The notes under the pieces are model-generated. The model searched no databases and was not told the DNA's origin. It saw only the letters and a program-made list of their open reading frames with translations. 21,673 nt of DNA. It comes from Thermoplasmatota archaeon (GTDB taxonomy: Archaea > Thermoplasmatota > Penumbrarchaeia > Penumbrarchaeales > Penumbrarchaeaceae). The DNA lies in assembly GCA_030600725.1 (NCBI GenBank), contig JAUVLN010000008.1, positions 1 to 21,673 of the forward strand, given 5' to 3'. Positions 16,682-21,673 of this stretch are shown in pieces. The position numbers and the translations under genes were made by a program. Position 1 is the stretch's first letter. Each line of letters begins with the position of its first letter.

Positions 16682-16687
16682 TTTATA
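16682..16687 (-). promoter_or_regulatory. TATA box of the PPC/PKD surface protein gene
   Basis: Minus-strand TATAAA within CATATAAATATC predicts a start near 16658, giving a short leader that carries GGTGAT (16646-16651) right before ATG 16642. The gene therefore has its own promoter downstream of the terminator at 16715-16759. Confidence 0.6.
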
Positions 16688-16714
16688 TGATATCTGAAAT
16701 GGAAAGTATATTTT

Positions 16715-16759
16715 AGAAATCAAAATAAAGAAAAGGCGATCCGAAGGTATCGGACCGCC
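16715..16759 (-). terminator. Intrinsic-type terminator of the S-layer-like gene
   Basis: Bases 16735-16759 form a hairpin with a 10-bp stem (one A/C mismatch) and a 5-base loop. On the minus strand it is followed by a T-rich tract (TTTTCTTTATTTTGATTTCT). It lies 25 bp past the S-layer-like stop and 28 bp before the next gene's TATA box, so it separates two transcription units. Confidence 0.7.
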
Positions 16760-16783
16760 CGTATGTTCTTATCCATCCGCAGC

Positions 16784-18796
16784 TCACTGGGGAGGTGCGG
16801 GTGGGACTGGTGGCGCCTCGGGCATCGGTGGTTCTTCCGGTACGGGAGGTGCTACGGGTTCTGGCGGCGCCTCGGGAGGTGCCGGAACAGTGGGTTCCTC
16901 GGGCACTGGCTGCTCAGGCACAGGCTCTTCGGGCACTGGCTGCTCGGACATAGGCTCCTCTGGTGCTGCATATGCCTCTCCCTCGAATGGTGCCTCGGCG
17001 GGCATCTCACCCTCCATCGGCATCTCCTCCGGTGCGGGCTCCTCGGGCATCTCCTCCTCCTCTTTCTTGCCTCCCTTGAAGACGAAGAAGAGTATCACGG
17101 CAAGGATGATCACTGCAAGAATAATCACTACTATGATAATTATCGGGAATCCGTCTTCCTCATCATCCTTTTTCTCCTTTATGGTTACCGTCACCTCACT
17201 TGTCACAGTCGCCTCACCATCGGTGATGTTGGCGGTGATCGTATAGGTGCCGGGTTCAAGAGTATTGATGGTAAATGGAGAACCGGTGCCTAGCTCGACG
17301 TCACCGTTATACCAGGTGATGGTCAATGTATCATCGGCATCGGCATCAGAAGCTTCCACGGTGAGTGTGAGGTCCTCTCCCTCGACTACCTCTTCAGCGT
17401 TTGCAGCTGCTGCAGTGTCTATCGTAGGTATCTGGTTGGGTGGAATGGGTACCGCGGTAACGTTGATATCTATCGTATCCTCAACGGTCACAGTACCATC
17501 GTCGACAACCAATGTTATCGTCAGTAGGGCTACCGTCTCGGGCACATAGCTCAATGTGGCCTCGTATCCGATGATCTCATCGTTGAGCTTCCAGGTGTAG
17601 TTCAGTAAATCCTCGTCAATATCGGTAGCTGCACCGGTTAGGACGAATGTCGAACCGATCTCCTGCTCCCAATTGTCGACCTCGACCGAGGTGATATTCG
17701 GGAGATCGTTCACAGCTGCGACCTGGATCCAGAGATATATCTCGTCCGATTTCGGATTTGTCAAGTCCAGATCCGTCACCGTCATCGTTCCCCAGAACTC
17801 GCCATAAGCGTCCGCTCCTGGGGTCAACGTGAAGTTCATCGGGATGGTGACGTTCTCCTCTATATCGTTCTCCACCACATAATCATCCTGATCCTCTATC
17901 ATGGCGAATACGTATGTGAAGTTACCCTCTTCGATATCGGATGCATCCACCTGGAATGAGATCATCCCGTCCTCATCGAGTGTGAGGTTCACGGTGTTCC
18001 TCCATTCCCAGGCGGTAGCGTTACCACCCTCATCGACCTCCGTGGTGATGTTCATGAGCTCCGGCGCGTACTCCACGTCATCGATCACGATGTGATCGAT
18101 CGTGGGCTCATCATTCACAGCCCCAACATCAAAGGTGAAGTTGTGGTAGGCCGTACCGGACAAACCGTCCGCTGCGGTGATGGTCACCATGATCTCGCCG
18201 TTGAAGTTCAGGGGCGGGGTGACGTTCCACGTGTAATCGTCGAGAACTTCTACGGTCCAGTCCGTGAGATTATCTGTCGTCAACGTCAGGTTGTCGCCGT
18301 CGAGGTCCATCGCCGGTGTGAATGCACCGATCAGGTCCCAGGTCACGGGCTCTTCGGGATCCTCGGCGAAGGTTGGGGCAACGTACGCATCGTTGTACAT
18401 GACCGGCTCCCAGACGTTGATCATCAGGGTGTCGTCGTACACGATGTTGGTCACATTGTTTGTGTCCCAAACCGTGACGTTCGTCGTGAATATGCCCGAC
18501 TCCGCGGCAACGTATTCATAATTCCATTCCAGGTTGGTCTCGTTCCAGACCAATGGATAGTCCGTCTCATCTATCTCAAGGCTCGCACTTATGTTCGCAT
18601 TATTGTAGCCTGCACCGTAACCTTCTACGGTAAATGTGAATGTATCGCCAACATAGCCAATGTTGACATCAACGCTTGCAACTGGGTCCGTCAGAACGGG
18701 CTCCTCGGCAGCGATGGCAAATCCCATGAACGCCGCCATGGCAAAAGCCAGTGTACACATAAGTGATATTGCCTTCCTTCCATTATTTCCTTTCAT
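16784..18796 (-). CDS. S-layer-like Ig-domain glycoprotein with Pro/Glu-rich cytoplasmic tail
   Basis: A 670-residue surface protein. A signal peptide (core SLMCTLAFAMAAFMGFAIAA, cleavage near AAEEP) leads to a string of Ig/cadherin-like beta domains: Q..V AVND-type linkers (GAVNDEPTIDH; AAVNDLPNITS), then two PKD/Ig-like repeats (LLNYTWKLNDE; LTITWYNGDVE). One membrane helix spans ~550-573 (PIIIIVVIILAVIILAVILFFVF), followed by GGKKEEEE and a ~94-residue tail made mostly of Pro and Glu. I count 18 N-x-S/T sequons in the extracellular part, pointing to heavy N-glycosylation. Start ATG 18796 is behind AGAGGTG; an ATG at 18805 would overlap that site. It probably belongs to the cell envelope, perhaps an S-layer or S-layer-associated protein (inference). 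A strong terminator follows it. Confidence 0.85.
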   Translation of the reverse strand: MKGNNGRKAISLMCTLAFAMAAFMGFAIAAEEPVLTDPVASVDVNIGYVGDTFTFTVEGYGAGYNNANISASLEIDETDYPLVWNETNLEWNYEYVAAESGIFTTNVTVWDTNNVTNIVYDDTLMINVWEPVMYNDAYVAPTFAEDPEEPVTWDLIGAFTPAMDLDGDNLTLTTDNLTDWTVEVLDDYTWNVTPPLNFNGEIMVTITAADGLSGTAYHNFTFDVGAVNDEPTIDHIVIDDVEYAPELMNITTEVDEGGNATAWEWRNTVNLTLDEDGMISFQVDASDIEEGNFTYVFAMIEDQDDYVVENDIEENVTIPMNFTLTPGADAYGEFWGTMTVTDLDLTNPKSDEIYLWIQVAAVNDLPNITSVEVDNWEQEIGSTFVLTGAATDIDEDLLNYTWKLNDEIIGYEATLSYVPETVALLTITLVVDDGTVTVEDTIDINVTAVPIPPNQIPTIDTAAAANAEEVVEGEDLTLTVEASDADADDTLTITWYNGDVELGTGSPFTINTLEPGTYTITANITDGEATVTSEVTVTIKEKKDDEEDGFPIIIIVVIILAVIILAVILFFVFKGGKKEEEEMPEEPAPEEMPMEGEMPAEAPFEGEAYAAPEEPMSEQPVPEEPVPEQPVPEEPTVPAPPEAPPEPVAPPVPEEPPMPEAPPVPPAPPQ
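16899..16945 (-). repeat. 30-bp direct repeat in the Pro/Glu tail
   Basis: A 17-base word (TCGGGCACTGGCTGCTC on the plus strand) occurs at 16899-16915 and again at 16929-16945, exactly 30 bp apart. It encodes the repeated EQPVPEEP-type segment of the cytoplasmic tail. In-frame, so length can vary. Confidence 0.8.
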
Positions 18797-18901
18797 AACA
18801 CACACCTCTCATTTCATCCGAATCAGTATATAGCCTTCCCATCAGAGTGATTTCAGTGTACCAATCGATCACTCACCCTTAATCAGCAAATACGCAGTAC
18901 A

Positions 18902-18913
18902 CATTATATAAAC
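18902..18913 (-). promoter_or_regulatory. TATA box of the S-layer-like gene
   Basis: Minus-strand TTTATATAATG is a near-perfect archaeal box A and predicts a leader of ~90 bases. A second, closer element (CTATATAC, 18826-18833) would give a very short leader that cuts into the ribosome binding site, so the distal one is preferred. Confidence 0.5.
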
Positions 18914-18918
18914 ATTTC

Positions 18919-18963
18919 TTAGAATAATACACCTGGCGTCGAATATCTCCCCTATTATTCTAA
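18919..18963. repeat. 11-bp perfect inverted repeat beside the S-layer-like promoter
   Basis: TTAGAATAATA at 18919-18929 is matched by TATTATTCTAA at 18953-18963 with a 23-bp spacer. It lies directly upstream of the distal TATA box of the minus-strand gene, where a regulator could bind, or could form a stem in a plus-strand transcript. Confidence 0.7.
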
Positions 18964-19048
18964 ATCGTTATGTGAACCCATGGATCCCTTGTTGAATGTC
19001 AGGGAGCTTCAGGGGCCCACTTTATGTATATATGTGGGGAGTTTTTTT
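18933..19048 (+). ncRNA. Possible small RNA ending in a T7 tract
   Basis: A plus-strand TATA-like element (TTATATAA within 18904-18912) predicts a start near 18933. A 5-bp hairpin (CCCAC...GTGGG) followed by AG and seven T residues (19042-19048) would end the transcript. The terminator-like signal has no plus-strand gene before it, which is why I suggest a transcript. A further stem, TCCCT...AGGGA, lies inside. No known RNA family recognised; speculative. Confidence 0.18.
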
Positions 19049-19098
19049 ACCGGAGTATTATCCATACGGAGATACAGGTTATAACTGGAGGGTCATGG

Positions 19099-19106
19099 CT
19101 TAAATA
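19099..19106 (+). promoter_or_regulatory. TATA box of aspS
   Basis: CTTAAATA predicts a start near 19129 and a ~60-base leader. ATTATAT at 19125-19131 is the alternative, with a ~35-base leader. GGTG at 19184-19187 is the ribosome binding site for ATG 19191. Confidence 0.4.
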
Positions 19107-19190
19107 TCAGTAGCCAATACTGCAAATTATATCGATGTCCCCAAAACCTTATTGTCCCATAGGGGGCCGTCAGTTTGAGAGTTGGTGAAG

Positions 19191-20537
19191 ATGTCGGACA
19201 CGACCTGGAAGAGGACCAAATACGCAGCCGAGATCGATGAGGAGGACTACAACACGGAGATGACCCTCTGCGGTTGGATCCAGAGTACCAAGAACCTTGG
19301 TAAGATGGCCTTCATCCATATCCGCGACAGGAGCGGTCTGGCACAGGTGACCGCCCTGAGCAAGACCATGGGTCCAGAGCTGTTCAAGGAGATAACCTCA
19401 ATACCCAGGGAATCCGCCATATCCGTCAGAGGCGTTATCAAACAGTCCCCTCAGGCAAGGGCGGGATGGGAGATGATCCCATACTACGTCAAGGTGATGG
19501 GCGAGGCGAAGACCCCCCTTCCACTCGGCGTCGTGGACAAGGTGGATGCGGATATGGACACCAGGCTGGACAACAGGTTCCTTGATCTTCGAAAGCCGGA
19601 GATCCAGGCGATATTCAAGATAAGGTCCACGATCCTCTCAGCCACGAGGGATGTGCTACTGGAGGAGGATTTCCTCGAGACACATACCCCAAAGATAGTC
19701 GCCGCTGCTACAGAGGGAGGAACGGCGCTGTTCAAGATGGAGTACTTCGACAGGCCCGCATATCTGAACCAGTCCCCTCAGCTGTTCAAACAGACCATGA
19801 TGGCTACCGGCCTTGACAGGGTCTTCGAGATAGGGCCGGCCTTCAGGGCCGAGGAGCACGACACCGTTAGGCACCTCAACGAGTACACCTCCATAGATGT
19901 TGAGATGGCCTGGTCCGATGATGAGGATACAATGGAGATCCTCGAGAAGGTGATCCAGAGGGTTTACACCGATGTCATAAATAACCGTTACATGTGCCTC
20001 GAGGCGCTGGGGCAAACGCTGACGGTGCCTGAAAGGCCATTCTCCAGGGTCACCTACGGGGATATCATCGAGAGGCTTCAGGAGAAAAAGCTCAAGATCA
20101 GGGATGAAAAGAGTGGAAAGATGAGGGTCATCGAGTGGGGTGACGACATACCCACGGAGGGGGCCAGGATCATAGCAAAGGAGAGGCCCTCCTTATATTT
20201 CATCACCGAATGGCCCGTGGACCTGAAACCCTTTTACATACAGCCGAGGGATAAGGAGTTCAGGGTATCCAAGGGCTTTGACCTGAACTACGGAGAGAAG
20301 GAACTGGTCTCGGGTGGGCAAAGGGTCCATGACCCCAAACAGCTCAAGAAGATGTTCGGGAGGAAGGGTCTCAATGTGGAGGATTTCCACTTCTATTCGA
20401 AGGCGTTCGAATATGGGATGCCGCCCCATGCAGGATGGGGTCTGGGTGTTGAGAGGTTAACCATGATAATCTCGGGCGTGTCGAACGTTCGGGAGACCGT
20501 CCTATTCCCGAGGGACAAGCACCGATTGGTCCCGTGA
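19191..20537 (+). CDS. aspS: Aspartyl-tRNA synthetase, archaeal type (AspRS)
   Basis: Class IIb aminoacyl-tRNA synthetase that charges tRNA(Asp) with aspartate, in the cytoplasm. The 448-residue length is typical of the short archaeal/eukaryotic type without the bacterial insertion domain. An N-terminal OB-fold anticodon-binding domain (~23-105; MTLCGWIQSTKNLGKMAFIH) leads to the catalytic core. Core motifs are THTPKIVAAATEGG, NQSPQLFKQTMM (aspartate pocket), motif 2 FRAEEHDTVRHLNEY (catalytic R219) and motif 3 GWGLGVERLTM (R422), ending in FPRDKHRLVP. ATG 19191 follows GGTGAAG; an in-frame TTG three codons upstream is unlikely. At the two positions linked to tRNA(Asp)/tRNA(Asn) discrimination in Thermococcus AspRS (W26, K85), this protein has Q31 and R90 by my alignment, so its specificity is unclear. 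The 3' end overlaps the convergent aldolase-family gene. Confidence 0.97.
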   Translation: MSDTTWKRTKYAAEIDEEDYNTEMTLCGWIQSTKNLGKMAFIHIRDRSGLAQVTALSKTMGPELFKEITSIPRESAISVRGVIKQSPQARAGWEMIPYYVKVMGEAKTPLPLGVVDKVDADMDTRLDNRFLDLRKPEIQAIFKIRSTILSATRDVLLEEDFLETHTPKIVAAATEGGTALFKMEYFDRPAYLNQSPQLFKQTMMATGLDRVFEIGPAFRAEEHDTVRHLNEYTSIDVEMAWSDDEDTMEILEKVIQRVYTDVINNRYMCLEALGQTLTVPERPFSRVTYGDIIERLQEKKLKIRDEKSGKMRVIEWGDDIPTEGARIIAKERPSLYFITEWPVDLKPFYIQPRDKEFRVSKGFDLNYGEKELVSGGQRVHDPKQLKKMFGRKGLNVEDFHFYSKAFEYGMPPHAGWGLGVERLTMIISGVSNVRETVLFPRDKHRLVP

Positions 20538-21137
20538 GAACAGTCGATCATCGACCCCGAATACCAGATCTAGCGCCCTTTCCAGATCTCCGGCGAAACA
20601 GATAACACCGTGACCATCCCAGATGATCGTATCATGCCGTCTCGCCGCTTCGAGCGTGGCCAAGGCAAGCTCCGGCGAACCGGGTTCAAGTTTTCCAACC
20701 CACCCGAATCCATTCTTCAGAACCTCATCCCTTACGATCCGGTCCATATTTTCGAGATGACAGTGAATTACGCCACTGATACCGTCGATCCCGTGGATCA
20801 GCAAATGCGATCCGATCTCACTTGTGGGTGGCCCACGCCCCCGGAGAAGATCCAGGGATCCTTTTGAAACACCATACGCCCCGACATGGTTCCCGGGGTC
20901 TTTTGAAACCTCACTCATTGTGGAACCCGAGCGGGTTATCAGCAGTATGCATCCGATGATATTCTCCACGGGGAGATCGTGGTTATACCGCCCCCTCACC
21001 TTCATGGTGCCAATGTCGGGTCTGCCCAGTTTGATCGATATATTTCCAAAGAACCCCTTCGCCCATCCCCTCGCCTCAAGCTCCCTGGCGGTATCACAGA
21101 TAGACCTGATGCCATTCAGGATGAACCCATTATCCAT
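20502..21137 (-). CDS. Class II aldolase/adducin-family protein
   Basis: A 211-residue cytoplasmic zinc enzyme of the family that includes fuculose-1-phosphate and ribulose-5-phosphate-type aldolases/epimerases and MtnB dehydratase. Family features appear in order: GNIS (31-34), TRSGS (68-72, phosphate-binding type loop), SEIGSH (106-111, E107 as likely catalytic acid/base), the metal pair HCH (H125, H127) and the third ligand in WDGHGV (H176), then GDLERALDLVF. Length is normal. The true substrate cannot be told; the HCH pair is followed by LEN rather than the usual S/P-rich loop. ATG 21137 lies ~27 bp after a minus-strand TTAAAT, with no ribosome binding site, so the mRNA is probably leaderless. 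The 3' end overlaps aspS by 36 bp tail to tail. Confidence 0.85.
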   Translation of the reverse strand: MDNGFILNGIRSICDTARELEARGWAKGFFGNISIKLGRPDIGTMKVRGRYNHDLPVENIIGCILLITRSGSTMSEVSKDPGNHVGAYGVSKGSLDLLRGRGPPTSEIGSHLLIHGIDGISGVIHCHLENMDRIVRDEVLKNGFGWVGKLEPGSPELALATLEAARRHDTIIWDGHGVICFAGDLERALDLVFGVDDRLFSRDQSVLVPRE

Positions 21138-21160
21138 GAGACGGCAATGGCATTGAACAG

Positions 21161-21166
21161 ATTTAA
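21161..21166 (-). promoter_or_regulatory. TATA box, leaderless promoter of the aldolase-family gene
   Basis: Minus-strand TTAAAT centred ~27 bp before ATG 21137 with no ribosome binding site between them, as expected for a leaderless archaeal gene. Confidence 0.45.
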
Positions 21167-21209
21167 CGATTCATTCCACGGTAAGAGGACTTTATTGGAG
21201 CTAACGCCC

Positions 21210-21449
21210 TCAGTCCTGTGAGGGGCCCTTGGCCATCTTCAGACCGTAAAGATACCTGCCGGTCATGCCCATGAGGATCATGAGGATGGTGATGGAATAG
21301 AGTCCAAGGTCGAAGATGATCACCTTTTCATTGATGATCGAGGCCGTGATGATCCAACCTACGTAAAGGAGGATCCCGAATACCATCAGTGCCGTGAACA
21401 GGTTTCTTATCAGGCTCTTTGGCAGCTGGGTACTTTTTTCATCAGACAT
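21210..21449 (-). CDS. Small two-helix membrane protein
   Basis: A 79-residue protein with two predicted membrane helices (LFTALMVFGILLYVGWIITASI and FDLGLYSITILMILMGMTG), a polar N-terminus (MSDEKSTQLPKSLIRN) and a short basic-polar C-terminus (RYLYGLKMAKGPSQD). Both ends are likely cytoplasmic. I do not recognise a family. A TTATTTA-like element at 21478-21485 would start transcription within ~10 bases of the ATG, so it may be nearly leaderless. The 72-bp gap to the aldolase-family gene contains that gene's own promoter. Confidence 0.68.
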   Translation of the reverse strand: MSDEKSTQLPKSLIRNLFTALMVFGILLYVGWIITASIINEKVIIFDLGLYSITILMILMGMTGRYLYGLKMAKGPSQD

Positions 21450-21673
21450 ATGGATCGAGTGCCCATTACGCTCCCCCTAAATAAGCGTATCGCCAAGCTG
21501 TACCGGACGATCCGGGCCCATATTGCGCTTTTAACACTTACTCCTCCAGGCCCGCTCGGTCAAGGTCAATTACAGCCTATCTTCAACCTTCAAGGACCGC
21601 TGCCGGGAAAGCCATCTCGCTTCGAGATCTATGGTCCACTATTATCTCGGTTATATGTATAAAACGATCATCT
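21450..21673. other. Right-edge region without a confident gene
   Basis: No complete gene is supported in this 224-bp stretch. It has a TATA-like TATAAAA (21658-21664) on the plus strand that could belong to a gene beyond the window. A 6-3-6 palindrome ATCTCG-CTT-CGAGAT (21614-21628) and a third ATCTCG (21644-21649) lie just before it. On the minus strand a 29-codon frame is open from the right edge to a TGA at 21583-21585 and could be the C-terminus of a neighbour, but it is short enough to be chance. Confidence 0.5.

Larger units (their letters stand above)
18797..19190. other. Divergent intergenic region between the S-layer-like gene and aspS
   Basis: This 394-bp stretch holds no convincing protein gene. 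It contains minus-strand TATA candidates (18902-18913 and 18826-18833), an 11-bp inverted repeat (18919-18929 with 18953-18963), and a TATA-like element that also reads on the plus strand (18904-18912). A weak hairpin followed by T7 lies at 19016-19048. The aspS promoter elements (19099-19131) and a CAGTA-GCCAA-TACTG mini-palindrome (19108-19122) complete it. A CCC-ATA-GGG hairpin sits near 19157. Confidence 0.7.

Noticed and set aside
20824..21156. 110-codon plus-strand open frame
   Set aside because: Antisense to the class II aldolase-family gene with its conserved metal ligands.
21450..21662. 70-codon plus-strand open frame
   Set aside because: No ribosome binding site, no family features, Pro/Leu-rich composition; overlaps the promoter region of the small membrane protein gene.

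Overview
The window is archaeal chromosome, most likely Euryarchaeota in the broad sense and possibly Thermoplasmatota (inference). Supporting signs are an archaeal-type aspartyl-tRNA synthetase, a Taw3/TYW3 wybutosine enzyme, TATA-box promoters about 25 bp from predicted transcription starts, GGTGAT-type ribosome binding sites mixed with apparently leaderless genes, and large secreted Ig/PKD/beta-propeller proteins with one C-terminal membrane anchor. I found no tRNA, rRNA, insertion sequence or CRISPR array.

Left part (1-5735): the end of a type I restriction-modification locus. A truncated RecG-like/AlbA_2-type ATPase with a 12-bp tandem repeat overlaps hsdR by ATGA. hsdR overlaps a YgjP-type zinc metallopeptidase gene by ATGA, and a small orphan gene follows 12 bp later. 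hsdM and hsdS are not in the window and would be expected to the left. Next comes an independently promoted pair: a winged-helix regulator with an apparently leaderless start, and a DUF3467 protein. Three GTGAAA half-sites forming two overlapping palindromes lie directly upstream of the regulator's TATA box, and a fourth GTGAAA lies on its start codon. This looks like an autoregulatory operator.

Middle part (5736-10099, + strand): a secreted, membrane-anchored protein with two tandem 356-residue, seven-motif beta-propeller-like halves; then taw3; then a four-helix membrane protein with a C-terminal zinc ribbon.

Minus-strand block (10103-18796): from right to left, a heavily N-glycosylatable S-layer-like Ig protein with a Pro/Glu-rich cytoplasmic tail and a good intrinsic terminator; a PPC/cadherin-like/PKD surface protein with its own promoter; and a 939-residue repetitive coiled-coil protein apparently co-transcribed with a membrane-anchored hexapeptide-repeat acyltransferase.

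Right part (18797-21673): a 394-bp divergent intergenic region with promoters in both directions, an 11-bp inverted repeat and a possible small RNA ending in a T7 tract; aspS; a convergent class II aldolase-family gene overlapping the aspS 3' end by 36 bp; and a small two-helix membrane protein. The most interesting leads are the operator plus winged-helix/DUF3467 pair next to the restriction locus, the mosaic double propeller, and the possible small RNA between the S-layer-like gene and aspS.
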